Shown here in pieces: positions 31,294 to 41,215 of a stretch of DNA of 64,000 bases. The position numbers and the translations under genes are program-made. Numbering within the stretch: the stretch's first letter is position 1; the number at the start of each line of letters is the position of its first letter. Source of the DNA: Conchocele bisecta (lineage: Eukaryota; Mollusca; Bivalvia; Lucinida; Thyasiridae); contig CM055265.1 in NCBI GenBank assembly GCA_029237695.1, positions 44,323,331 to 44,387,330 on the forward strand. Direction: 5' to 3'. The notes under the pieces are model-generated. The model ran no database searches and was not told the origin of the DNA. It saw only the letters and a list, made by a program, of their open reading frames with translations.

Positions 31294-32316
31294 ATGCCTG
31301 GCAGAGGAAAGCCAAGAGAAGATGCAAGACATGTTAAGAGAGGGAGGAGGGAATCACCAAAAACAGCCAAAAGACAGAGATTGCCACCAGCCCCGGTGGA
31401 GACTCTGAATCTGAATAACAGCTCACATTCAGAAGCTGAAGGTGATCAAATAAGACCTGAAGGCATTGTTCATTTTGACAATGTCTTCAGTCATGTTAAT
31501 TTAGGCCCCATGGAAGGGGCAAATGCGTTCCCAATGAATCCGTTGGATGGTGTACCTCCTGTCGGAATTGACCCTCTCCATTGTAAAGGTGACGACCTTT
31601 CGGCACATGTCCCCGAACAAATGAAACAAAAAATTTGGGACAATAGCTATATAAACCTGGCCCTCCTGCTGAAAGGATCCATTGAAATGTCCCCTGCCGA
31701 AAACATCAGTGTCCTCCAAATTAATCAAAGTGGTGGCCTCGAAATGCGCCCGAAGACAACAAACAGAGCGATACAAAATATCACAGAATGGACAGATTCA
31801 TTCTTAATATATGCATCAATTTACCTGTCCAAACACTCAGAAAAGAATTTGGAAATTTTGAAATATATTTCTGTAATCAGAGAGGCAGCTACTAGGTTTC
31901 CAATTTCATCCTGGAAATCCTATGACGAGCAGTTTCGCATGAGACAGGCTCATGCATCAACCCGGCAATCATGGGCTTCTCTGAATGGGGAATTATGGTT
32001 AAGGGTGATGGCAGCCCCGATCCAGCAGCCAACTTACCCGGGGAAAAATGTTTACACGCAAAATAAAAGTACTGGAAAACAAGTTTTCACGTGTAACGCT
32101 TTTAACAATGGCACCTGTAAATGGCCACAGTGTAAATTTAGGCATGCATGTGTCGCTTGTAACTCTGCAGCACATGGGAAATTCAATTGCCCACATTTCA
32201 TTCAGAGTTCTGTAACAAATGATTATGTTCCCCAACAACAAGGTCAGCGCGGCTTTTTTCGTGGCAGGGGATTCACTCGAGGTACAAGGCGGGGAAGGTT
32301 CTTCAGGGGGCAATGA
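31294..32316 (+). CDS. gag: Ng2 Gag-like ORF1, 340 aa, intact
   Basis: Starts MPGRGKPREDARHVKRG (AT-hook-like basic N-terminus) and has a variable linker. The conserved core contains DDLSAHVPEQMKQKIWDNSY, INLALLLKG, WTDSFLIYASIYLSKHS and YDEQFRMRQAH. The C-terminal zinc region has a CCCH finger (CX7CX4CX3H starting CNAFNNGTC) directly followed by a CCHC knuckle (CVACNSAAHGKFNC). The tail is Arg/Gly/Phe-rich (FFRGRGFTRGTRRGRF). Presumed RNA-binding structural protein forming particles with the element RNA. Overlaps the pol frame (+1) by up to 98 bp. No break seen. Confidence 0.88.
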   Translation: MPGRGKPREDARHVKRGRRESPKTAKRQRLPPAPVETLNLNNSSHSEAEGDQIRPEGIVHFDNVFSHVNLGPMEGANAFPMNPLDGVPPVGIDPLHCKGDDLSAHVPEQMKQKIWDNSYINLALLLKGSIEMSPAENISVLQINQSGGLEMRPKTTNRAIQNITEWTDSFLIYASIYLSKHSEKNLEILKYISVIREAATRFPISSWKSYDEQFRMRQAHASTRQSWASLNGELWLRVMAAPIQQPTYPGKNVYTQNKSTGKQVFTCNAFNNGTCKWPQCKFRHACVACNSAAHGKFNCPHFIQSSVTNDYVPQQQGQRGFFRGRGFTRGTRRGRFFRGQ

Positions 32317-33964
32317 AAAGTTCCACACTAGGGGTCACAATGTAAACATAGATAAATTGGCCCAGTCACCCATCAGAATGGACAAATTAAAACATGAGTT
32401 GCAATTCTATGACAAAAATAAAGCAAAAATTATTTGGGATGGATTTACTCAAGGGTTCCCTTTAAATTATGTCGGCCCAAGGGTTCAATCCAGTTCAAAA
32501 AACCTTAAATCAGCTTCCAATCGTCCAGAAATTACCAAGGAGAAAATTGACAAAGAGGTTTCTGAGGGCCGAGTGGGTGGTCCGTTTTTATGTCCACCAA
32601 TGCAGACACTTCGTGTTTCACCCCTCGGTCTCGTTGAAAAGAAACACTCTGACGATTTTCGCCTTATTCATCATTTGTCATATCCGACAGACAATTCAGT
32701 TAACGATTATATAGACCCAAAGTTGTGCTATGTAAAATATACTAGTTTTGATGAAGCTGTTTCAATCGTTCAAAAACTTGGTAAAAATGCAAATTTGGGA
32801 AAGTCGGACATTAAAAGTGCATTTCGGCTAATTCCTGTCTCCCCGCAGGATTTTGATCAGCTAGGGTTTTGTTTTGAAGGGAAGTTTTATTTTGATAAAT
32901 GCCTACCATTTGGCTGTTCCATTAGCTGTGCAACATGTGAAAATTTTTCAACTTTCTTAGAATTTGCAGTGCGTCGGCGTTCAATTGTTGGAAGCTTGCT
33001 GCACTATCTGGATGATTTTTTGTTTGGGGGTCCTGTCGGTACAAATGACTGTCAGATTATAATGACCAATTTCGCCGAATGTATGTCCGATCTTGGTGTC
33101 CCTGTTGCTGAAGAAAAAACGGAAGGCCCAACAACAGTAATTTGTTTTTTAGGGCTCGAACTGGACTCAAATGAAATGGTGGTGCGAATTCCAATGACAA
33201 AAATTACTGAAATAGTTGACAAAATTCAAACCGTAATACAGAAAGAAAAAGTGACATTGAAAGCGATGCAATCATTGATTGGTGTCTTGAACTTTGCGTG
33301 TAGAGCCATAATACCAGGTAGACCTTTTTGTAGAAGACTCATTAACTCTATTTGTGGCCTGACAAAAGCACACCACCATTTGAGAGTAACCAAGAATATT
33401 AAAAAGGACCTCAACATGTGGTTAGCATTTTTCAAACATTTCAATGGCGTATCAATGTTCCACGATAGTTTTTGGGTTTCAAATGCAGATGTTGAGTTGT
33501 TCTCAGACAGTGCTGCAAGTTCAGGGTTCGGTATATACTTTGGTGGTAAGTGGTCATGTGCCCCATGGCCAGCTGACTGGGTTGAAACAGGATTTACAAA
33601 GGATATTACATTGTTGGAACTCTTCCCCATATTAGTGGCATTATACCTATGGGGCGAAGAACTGCGAAACAAACGGATTCTTTTTCATTGTGATAATGCA
33701 GCAGTAGTATACGTAATTAACTCCATGACTTCGAAGTCAGACAATGTTATGACCTTGTTACGAGCTATCACATTGAAATGTTTGAGACTGAATGCGATCG
33801 CCAGATCAGAGCATATACCAGGTATTAGTAACGTGATTACCGACAGTCTGTCTCGGTTTCAGATGGATCGGTTCAGGCAGCATGCACCCCATGCCCAAAG
33901 GGATCCAGACGCGATACCGAGCCATCTATGGCAAATATTCAGTCTCGATCTCGAGAACTTCTGA
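32219..33964 (+). CDS. pol: Ng2 Pol: reverse transcriptase + RNase H, open
   Basis: The open frame starts inside the gag tail; the real Pol product probably begins near 32320. RT motifs: QTLRVSPLGLVEKK, FRLIHHLSYPTDNSVNDYID, LGKSDIKSAFRLIPVS, FGCSISCAT, and the catalytic HYLDDFLFGG (about residue 265). Connection: FLGLELDS, MQSLIGVLNFACRA. RNase H: DVELFSDSAASSGFGIYFGG (first Asp), TLLELFPILVAL (Glu), LFHCDNAAVVYVINSM (Asp), ITDSLSRFQ. The order RT-RH without protease or integrase fits Ngaro/DIRS elements. How it is translated (frameshift, reinitiation or splicing) is not shown by the sequence. Confidence 0.9.
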   Translation: MIMFPNNKVSAAFFVAGDSLEVQGGEGSSGGNEKFHTRGHNVNIDKLAQSPIRMDKLKHELQFYDKNKAKIIWDGFTQGFPLNYVGPRVQSSSKNLKSASNRPEITKEKIDKEVSEGRVGGPFLCPPMQTLRVSPLGLVEKKHSDDFRLIHHLSYPTDNSVNDYIDPKLCYVKYTSFDEAVSIVQKLGKNANLGKSDIKSAFRLIPVSPQDFDQLGFCFEGKFYFDKCLPFGCSISCATCENFSTFLEFAVRRRSIVGSLLHYLDDFLFGGPVGTNDCQIIMTNFAECMSDLGVPVAEEKTEGPTTVICFLGLELDSNEMVVRIPMTKITEIVDKIQTVIQKEKVTLKAMQSLIGVLNFACRAIIPGRPFCRRLINSICGLTKAHHHLRVTKNIKKDLNMWLAFFKHFNGVSMFHDSFWVSNADVELFSDSAASSGFGIYFGGKWSCAPWPADWVETGFTKDITLLELFPILVALYLWGEELRNKRILFHCDNAAVVYVINSMTSKSDNVMTLLRAITLKCLRLNAIARSEHIPGISNVITDSLSRFQMDRFRQHAPHAQRDPDAIPSHLWQIFSLDLENF

Positions 33965-34833
33965 AAAATAGCATGTCAGTGAATACAAGGCTGGTTTACC
34001 GAAATTCAATAACGGCATTTAGTAGGTTTCGAGTCTACCATAAAATGGAAATTCAGTGGCCCGCCCCAGTGAATCATGTTGTGCTATTCATATCTAGTTG
34101 TTTCGAAAAGGGGTTTTCACCGGCAACAATATCCACATACTGTTCGGGTATCAGTTTTTTCCATAAAATAAACAGTTTGCCTGACCCAACAAATGAGTTC
34201 ATTGTGAAAAAACTGTTAGAAGGATGTCGTAGGTCACGTACACAAAAAGATACACGAGCTCCAATATCTTTGCAGCTGTTAACCAGAATTTGTAATGTCT
34301 TACACCAGATCTGCTACAATCAGTATGAATCACAGTTATTTTCGGCCGCATTCACTTTAGCCTACTTTGGCTTGCTGAGAATAAGTGAATTGGTGTTCAC
34401 AACCACAGCTCAAATTGACCGCCCACTACAATACAATGACATAGCCTTTGATTCAAACTGCAAGGTTTTGTCATTGAACATACGCAAGTCAAAAACAAAT
34501 CAGTCTGGAGTAGCTACAAAGATTAAAATTCAGGCATCAAAGCCAGGTACAATTTGCTGTGTTCAGACACTTTGTTGTTTTCTAAAATTGAGGCCCATGG
34601 TACAAGGTCAATTGTTGTGTCATGCTAATAAATCACCGGTAACTAGATACCAATTTGCAAGCATATTGTCGAAATAAATTCGGAAATTGGGAATTCCGGG
34701 GGTCTGCTTTAAAACTCACTCCTTCAGAATTGGTAGGGCAACAGATTTGGCAGCCCAGGGTACTGATACTGAAACTATTAAAACAATGGGTCGCTGGACA
34801 TCAAATGCTTGTTATAAATATATCAGACACTAA
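33928..34833 (+). pseudogene. Ng2 tyrosine recombinase, one in-frame stop
   Basis: ATG at 33928 lies within the pol codons for SHLW (CATCTATGG), the same arrangement as in Ng5 and Ng6. N-terminal SAM-like part: LVYRNSITAFSRF, FEKGFSPATISTY. Catalytic part: TLAYFGLLRISELVF, LNIRKSKTNQSG, HSFRIGRATDLAAQG (HxxR) and MGRWTSNACYKYIRH with the likely catalytic Tyr. One TAA at 34675-34677 replaces a codon that is Ala in other copies; no frameshift. It would integrate circular cDNA at TAA-containing sites. Inactive unless read through. Confidence 0.85.
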
Positions 34834-35121
34834 TAAGTGTTCATGTTAAATGTCTAGCAACAGAATTATCATACTGTATAAAATTGATTTTGTGCCAGTA
34901 TTAGGCACTTCACACATGTAGTATAGTTTCACAGACATTCATGTATCTTACTCCTACTCCATGGCACATCTATCGACCTCACTCACGTTCAGCTTTTTCA
35001 TAGACAAATATAGTAGTAGCACATGGTTTGATCCTCATGTACGGTTTAGGCAGGGAACTTGAGAGCTAAATCCTGTTATTAGGAGAATAATAAGTTGAGG
35101 TATTTCTCACTATATTTTCAG

Positions 35122-35699
35122 AAATTTGGGTGATTGGTGACTCAATTGTAAAGAGAGCAGAGGCATATGCCGCTAAATCAGGCCAACACCATTTAGGGCA
35201 AGATGGTGACAAAACATTATGGAATGGTATATCTGGCATGAAATGGGGTCAACTGCTATCAACGGTTCAATATCTAATGATATCAAGAGCGACACCCAAA
35301 CTGATATTAATACATCTTGGGGGCAATGATGTCGACAATGTGTTTCAAATGGATTTGACTACAGCTATGAAACAAGACTTGATATATCTACAATCAGTTT
35401 TTCCGACAACTGTTTTGGTGTGGTGCGACATTCTCCCCAGACTGTCTTGGAGAAATAATCGAGATCCGGAAGGCAATCCAAAAATTTTAAATGAGAAACG
35501 TAAACGGGTCAACAGAGGCGCCAAAGAAACTATAGGAACATTTGACCTTGGCCGCATAATTAGCCCCCGTATCTTTGCCCACATGACAGAGCTTTTTCAT
35601 GCTGATGGGGTTCATTTGTCAGATTTTGGACATCTTGTATACTTGCAAACTTTGAAAACATCCGTCAAGCAAATTTTACAGGAGATTAGGGCCGAATAG
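35122..35699 (+). CDS. Ng2 SGNH/GDSL-type hydrolase exon
   Basis: Follows acceptor CTATATTTTCAG, phase 1. Blocks: IWVIGDSIVKRAEAY (Ser), ISGMKWGQLL (Gly), LILIHLGGNDVDNV (Asn), FHADGVHLSDFGH (Asp, His). A basic KRKRVNRGAKETIG stretch lies between blocks. The frame is intact to TAG at 35697-35699. About 190 residues, a compact single-domain SGNH fold. The substrate is unknown; conservation of all four blocks across diverged element copies argues for a real role in the element's life cycle. Confidence 0.82.
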
Positions 35700-35707
35700 A
35701 ATTTTAG

Positions 35708-35759
35708 CTAGAATTTGGGGGAAAATATATTCCATATATTTCTGTGGCGGAAATTCTAG
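35708..35759 (+). promoter_or_regulatory. Ng2 copy of conserved hairpin at the start of B1
   Basis: CTAGAATTT (35708-35716) then GGGGGAA; TGTGGCGG then AAATTCTAG (35751-35759). The 9-bp stem is perfect with a 34-nt loop. Confidence 0.7.
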
Positions 35760-36363
35760 GATATTTTAGCCTGCTGGAGGTCAATGACATGTTTCATACT
35801 ACTGAGTAGTGCACTATGGCTGAACAATTCCAGTGCTCTGGTGTACCGTCACTGGGAGACTTTATCCTTGGTGCATTACTTAGTTCTACGTACGGTTGCA
35901 AGGTTGCGGTTGCATTAGGAGGCTGGGTGTTTTGTCCTGCCGCATGAAGTCATACAATTTATTGTGTGGGTCCATAACATCGGTACATGTGCAGTCACCT
36001 GAATTATAGCCTCCTAATATATTCAAGATGTGTACTTGGTTGCTTTTCATGGTTGCAAATAATTGGTTGCTTTTCATGCAAGAAATTGATTGCAGATAAT
36101 TGGTTGCAATGTTTGGTTGCAAGTAATTGGTTGCAGATAATTGGTTGCAATGTTGAAAATAATTGGTTGCAAACTTTGGTTACAGATGATTGGTTGCATT
36201 CATTCTCGCGACCTCCAGAGGCTATTTTGCATTTGTATTACATGTATTTGTATTTTCCGCTTTGCGGCCAAACCAGTCCACTAATTCATTGTAATCAATA
36301 CATACAAATAATGAGGTTACCCAAGCATTTCTGTGTTTCACTACAGATACCATCTTGAAATAA
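35760..36363 (+). repeat. Ng2 B1 region with TTGGTTGCA repeats
   Basis: Non-coding. Holds at least eight imperfect AATTGGTTGCA units at 36040-36200 and ends CATCTTGAAATAA directly before A2. B2 is absent, so the left limit of B is inferred from the hairpin. Confidence 0.6.
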
Positions 36364-36621
36364 AACAGAATACTGCCATATACAGTATTCCATGTTTATT
36401 TTAGTGGTATCTGGGTTTTCCATACATCCTATTTTTAGATGGCATAATACCTAATCTAATTTTAATTCCATAGATCATGTGGCTCAGGTCTGGTCATGTG
36501 ACATAAACTCACATGGCCAGATGGTGCCATGTGACCAGTCACATGATCAATACTGCATCCCAGAATGCATCAAATTACAATACTTCCTTTTCCTGCCACT
36601 TTCATAAGCCTAAGGCATCAA
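36364..36621 (+). repeat. Ng2 A2 repeat
   Basis: Same 258 bp as A1, preceded by TAA. Followed by GAGAACCGTCTC rather than the C-rich run found after A2 in the other elements, consistent with a break here. Confidence 0.88.
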
Positions 36622-36754
36622 GAGAACCGTCTCTAATTCATTGTTTGGCTACTCCAACTATGGAAATGATTCCGCACCTCGGGGAGTGCCACTATTTGAA
36701 ATGCCGTACTCTACATATGTGGCTGGTGCTCAAACGAAGAATCACGCTGCTGTT

Positions 36755-37456
36755 TAGAAAACCGGGGAGAGTGTGGTATTTATGTAAATACGTTTGACAC
36801 TGATACAGTCGTAGGGGTTGCCTTAGCGTGAAGGATGTCAGAAGATGAGGAGACACTATCTCGCCCATTTCCGTTACTGGACCCTTTGCGCAATTAAGGA
36901 CGACCACGCTGTACTGAATTTATCCGCCATCATGACCACAAGTGAACTTTCATGGGAGCCATAAAACCTGCCCAATAGCGGCCATAAAGGTAGGCCTGTG
37001 ATAACATCATGTGATTTATAAGTGCTTAAAAAATATTGTCAATTTTAAATCGTAATTTATAGCGATTTATTGTAAACATCGGACGATGCCAGGTCGTGGG
37101 AAGCCGAGAAAGGATGCCAAGCGAGTGAGGCGAGAGTTGGGGACGCTGCAACAAAGCGTCGCCGTGTTTCGGACGAAGTGCATGAAGTGGAAACAATTAA
37201 TTTGGGTACGAAGCAGAAGTCACCCCCGTGAACTCACAGGGTATTATCGACTTTGAGACCCAGCTGAAAGAAGCAGCAGAGCGTGATACAAATTTCCCAC
37301 TCATGATTAGTGCTGATGAGGTCCACCCCCAGCCAACATCTCAAAGCCCCCCCAAACCCCCAACCAACATCTCAAAGCCCCACAAACCCCCATGTTGTCC
37401 CTGTTTCATGTGCCGATGATGAGTTCATGGCGCATGTTCCAGAGTACATTTGCACA
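36755..37456 (+). pseudogene. gag: Ng3: remnant of A repeat end and gag N-terminus
   Basis: 36766-36812 repeats the end of the solitary A repeat at 28935-28974. After 270 bp of leader, ATG at 37087 reads MPGRGKPRKDAKRVRREL, close to Ng6 Gag, then loses frame. Further pieces are IIDFETQLKEAAERDTNFP and VSCADDEFMAHVPEYICT, as in Ng6. The remnant ends abruptly at 37456. Three frame changes. An intervening Pro-rich stretch holds a 31-bp tandem duplication (AACATCTCAAAGCCCC twice). Confidence 0.7.
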
Positions 37457-37539
37457 TAATTACATAATTTTATTAATTATATGCCCACAGGCTGACCACA
37501 TCTGCGGATTTTTCTGTTTTTCTATGGATTTCTAGTAGA

Positions 37540-38045
37540 AGTAGAACTTGAGTTATTGCGTAGACAAGGATACAGTGAGAAAATGAAAAATGGCCGCCAA
37601 GGGGCGATAAGTCATCGGAAATTTTTCAAAATCAATAGTCTTCTTTGTCTTGCCGTGATAAACATGTAAATCACATTTGGTTACGATTGGTGAAGTAGAA
37701 CTTGAGTTATTGCGTGGACAAGGATACAGAGTGCGAAATTAAAAATGGCTGCCAAGGGGAGATAAGTCATCGGACATGTTTCAAAATCAATAGGCTTCTT
37801 CGTCTTGCCGTGATAAACATGACTACCGAATTTGGTTACGAGCGGTGAAGTAGAACTTGAGTTATTGCGTGGACAAGGACACAGAGTGGAAAAAAATGGC
37901 CGCCAAGGAGAGATAATTCATCGGATATTTTTGAAATAGGCTTCTTCGTCTTGCCGTGATAAACATGTATACCGAATTTGGTTACAATCCGTCAAGTAAA
38001 ATACATAATATGTCCCTTTTTTTCGAACGGGCGTATAAAAAGCAA
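37540..38045. repeat. ~155-bp tandem array (about 3 units) with terminal motif
   Basis: Units contain GTAGAACTTGAGTTATTGCG, AAAAATGGCCGCCAAGGGG, GATAAGTCATCGG and CTTCGTCTTGCCGTGATAAA. The last unit ends in CATAATATGTCCC, a T7 run and ACGGGCGTATAAAAAG, the terminal motif also closing the array at 20497-21465. It is inserted between gag remnants. Confidence 0.75.
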
Positions 38046-38260
38046 AGACCTGTCTCTAGAAACATGGCTTCGAGATTTTATATATTTATGGAGATCTACA
38101 CAAAGCGTCACCCTGATGCCATCTCCGGGTTGCTGTCTTACATCACAGCGATCCCGGATTTGGCAAAAGCTTATGGACAAAGAGCTTTTATGTATTATGA
38201 TCGTTCATTTCGCGTGCATCATTCCGGCCAGGGCCATCAAAAATCCAGTTATCATTAATT
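38046..38260 (+). pseudogene. gag: Gag-like remnant of another Ngaro-type copy
   Basis: Reads MASRFYIFMEIYTKRHPDAI, SGLLSYITAIPDLAKAYG and MYYDRSFRVHH, corresponding to the FLIFASIYMRKHP, LLHYMSVIREAA and YDEQFRLRQ region of the intact Gag proteins. It is more diverged than Ng1 to Ng6 and has no flanking gag parts. A different subfamily is likely. Confidence 0.5.
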
Positions 38261-38846
38261 TGTAAAAGCCATCAGACACAGCAATGCATGGTAGAGGTCG
38301 AGGGAAAAGGCATTCATCATCGGCAATGAATGCAGCCACTAGTAAAGTGTAAATTTGTTTCTGTTGCACCGGTTTGATGGTAGCAGTCTGGCTGGAATTT
38401 TATTATGTCACTTTTCCAGTGTTTGTTTAGCCGGTAATGCATATATACAAGTTATAAAACCCATTATAACGCACTTTATGTTCACGGTGGAGCCTCCTTC
38501 ACACCCTTCGGGTTGCCTCCCATTCTTTCCTCCTGTGCGTCGCCCCTCCTTTCCTGGCCACGTGACCGGGTGCTGTGCACCGATTGGTCCGCTTCCTCTT
38601 CCATTTTTATCATTCTACAAGCCATACAGCTTATTCTTTGAGTTTCATCGATTTTGGACAGTTCCTGATAATTATTTCCGGATTTGGTTGCTATCTTAAG
38701 GTATTACAGTCGTCGTTTCGACAATTTATGTGTGCGGGATAAGTGCTTTGTGGACTTATTACGACGTTTTTCTATGCCGTGTAAAGTTTAACCCAGCTAT
38801 CTCGCCGGTGTTATTGCGTCAGCTCGCGTGTAATCTTCTACACACC
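38261..38846. other. no gene recognised
   Basis: Spacer between gag remnants; short Pro/Phe-rich ORFs without known motifs. Confidence 0.45.
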
Positions 38847-39470
38847 ATGCAGGACAGTGGACAGCAGGTGCCCTTCGCAGTGTTCGGCCATAGCTTTATA
38901 CGGCGTCTTGGTAGGGACATGGCGGATTATCGCGTTCAGGACTTACTGCCGGACTTCGGTCTCAGCTGGTGCTGCGTTCGGCTGCGTGGGGTGGGCGGAC
39001 TTCGCGTGTGTGACAGGCCCAGGTTCGACGCGGAGTTTGGTGCGTTCTTGGACAGATTTCGGACCCGAGTGCAGTTGGGCGGGAAGGACATTGACTCGCC
39101 AGATTTCTCACCGGCAAGTGCGTTACGTGTGGCCAGCGCTTTGGATGACTTGGCCTGTCACATGTGTGCTGCATTCTCTACATTCAACTATTTTAATAGG
39201 GGTACTTGCACTTTTCAAATTTGCAGATACACGATATATGCTGTATGCCACGATACGCAGTATGGTCGCTGGAATTGTCCGTCCACTGGTTGAGGGCGCG
39301 AATGTAGATCTGCGCAATAGGTTAGACACGTTGGCATTTGGTTTTAAAAATTGCTTTGCATTACAAGTCTGGTTATTGTCGCATTTAGGCAATGACCGGG
39401 TTTATTTGCCAAAGCTATTCATTGGTAATTTAAGACGAGGTAGGGATGAAGTTGTCTGACTGCCAGTCGC
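38847..39470 (+). pseudogene. chimeric remnant: SGNH-like start fused to Gag finger and Pol start
   Basis: From 38847 the frame gives MQDSGQQVPFAVFGHSFIRR, FGLSWCCVRLRGVGGLRV, an SGNH-type block I (GHSF) and block II. Without a break the same frame then reads FNYFNRGTCTFQICRY and QYGRWNCPSTG (39183-39290), a mutated copy of the Ng5 Gag finger CNFFNRGTCTFQNC. In another frame FGFKNCFALQ (39340) matches the Pol start GFKNGFALQYMG of Ng5. It is a deletion product joining a hydrolase-like ORF to a gag-pol scrap, or a distinct element order. Confidence 0.5.
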
Positions 39471-39597
39471 AATGATACAAATTGTTTTGAGTATGATGAG
39501 ACACAATGTGCGCATGCACGACAGAAGTATTTCAATTTCCGATTGCGCACCCACATGCAAACAAGTTTTTGTAATTTCTACAATTAATATGCCTGCG

Positions 39598-39860
39598 TTT
39601 TGAGGAGGAAGCGATTGGCTGCGGAAGAGAAGAGACAGGAGGAAATTAGAAGGATTCAGCAGAATCGGAGACTCCGGAAGACTCAGTCGAAACTGTCCAG
39701 TTAATGGGAGGTTAATGACTTTGCAAGGATTCTATCCAATGCTGGCATAGTTGATGATGTGGAACAAGATAAACAGCCTGCAATGTCCACACAATTGTTA
39801 TCACCCTCACACAACTTGCCCCAGTTATCGCAAGACATCGTCAAGTTTACAAACTGATAT
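39598..39860 (+). pseudogene. gag: Gag N-terminal remnant
   Basis: RRKRLAAEEKRQEEIRRIQQ and VNDFARILSNAGIVDDVEQD resemble the basic start (AKRRLAAAEQAAKR) and IDFESIINQAGLIPQNN of Ng5 Gag. A stop separates the two pieces. No core region follows. Confidence 0.4.
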
Positions 39861-40200
39861 TGAGCAACCATTGAGGTAGGTGCCCAAGTGCTGAAATGTT
39901 TGTACATGTACCGATTCAAATCATATTAAAGCTGGCCCAAAAGTGTCATAAAAATTAATAATACAGATTATTGCCTTTGAAATAATCATGGTTATTTTGC
40001 AAGCTTAAAGCCAGTGGATCTAGTGTGGAAGGCAATAACCCAAGTAAAGCTGATCCAATCTCTTAGACAGAGTTGTCTCCATTTATTTTTAGTACAGAGT
40101 CAATGTCAAGGTCAATGTCAAGACCAATTTCTTTACAAGATACATGTGCTCTCCAAAACACTTCTGAAAATTGTAAATAAACATTTATTAAGAAATAAAC

Positions 40201-40959
40201 ATGAGTGGACGAGGAAAGTGGAGGAAACACAAGGCTCCAGCAGCAGTGAGCCCCCCTCCAGCTGGTAGATTGATGCCAGAGCTACCAGAGCGAGCAGTGT
40301 TGTGTGGTGGGGAACCACAAGCTGGTGGTTCAGGTGATGTCATAGACTTCGAACGAATTCTGATGGATTCTGATCTGGTCAGCCGAAGTCAGGTCCCACC
40401 AATAACTGTACATGCGTGTGGTGATACTAATTCTCCCCAAACCCAAATTGAACCCATGAAGTCTGTAGATGATGAAACATATGTCCACATTCCAATGTCC
40501 TTAAGGGATCAAATATGGAGGGGTGAATACATAAACATGTCCCTGCTGTTGAAGGGTGCCATTGAGCTAAACGATCTGTGTTGCCCAAGCACTCTTCGGC
40601 TTTCAGCAACTGGCCAAATTGAAACTAAACCAAGGGAATGCAAGGACAAGATTGTATCAATTGAAAAATGGACAGATGCATTCGTGATTTATATGTCCAT
40701 TATGATCAGCAAATTCCCAGCCAAAGCCCGACATGTTAAGATACATGGCGCTCATACGTGAAGCTGCGTCAGGTCGGAATCCGTTGTCATGGCGCTCATA
40801 TGACGAACAATTTCGCATACGGCAGGCATCTCACCCCCAATCTTGGGCAAAGATCAACCAGGACTTGTGGCTGAGGTGTATGTCCATTGGTAATAGCGAA
40901 TCAGTTACACTTGATACCCGCGCCCCTCAAGCAAATCAGACATGCCATGACTTTAATAA
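40201..40959 (+). pseudogene. gag: Ng4: Gag, split by Ng5
   Basis: ATG MSGRGKWRKHKAPAAV, then VIDFERILMDSDLV, DETYVHIPMSLRDQIWRGEY, INMSLLLKGAIELNDLC and WTDAFVIYMSIMISKFP. One frameshift near 40735; then MALIREAASGRNPLSW, YDEQFRIRQASH and LWLRCMSIG. The zinc finger begins CHDFNNSG and is cut by Ng5 A1 after TTTAATAA (40953-40959). The rest of Ng4 is not found to the right within the window. No A repeat was recognised upstream. Confidence 0.75.
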
Positions 40960-41166
40960 TTCTGGTTATCGCATTTATAGCTATAACCGTATTTATTTAC
41001 GGGGTCAGTGTCTGTTTCGTGCCTGGGGACGAAAGTACATGCGCACGATGGGCCAGGGACGAACTTGTTGAGGAACGAACATATATAAATTTAATGCAGT
41101 GCGCATGCGTTCAATCCCGTTCAGCTGACTCCCTTTTCCGGATCTAATTTGTAGCGAACAGCTTAG
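40960..41166 (+). repeat. Ng5 A1 repeat
   Basis: Starts TTCTGGTTATCGC after TAA; contains the mirror-like TATAGCTATAACCGTATT and a TATATAAATTTAATGCAG promoter-like stretch about 100 bp before gag. Confidence 0.85.
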
Positions 41167-41215
41167 AAAATATTTCATAGGTATAATCTCGAGTTATCAC
41201 TAGTATTTCACCAAT

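Larger units (their letters stand above)
30971..36621 (+). mobile_element. Ng2: Ngaro-type element, near intact coding part, B2 missing
   Basis: A1 30971-31228; gag, pol, YR and SGNH hydrolase to 35699; B1 about 35750-36363; A2 36364-36621. TAA precedes both A copies. No copy of B1's end (CATCTTGAAATAA) is found to the right; sequence after A2 turns within about 140 bp into an A-type end of another element, so the right end was deleted. Gag, pol and hydrolase are open and the YR has one stop only, making it the best preserved coding set in the window. Confidence 0.88.
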
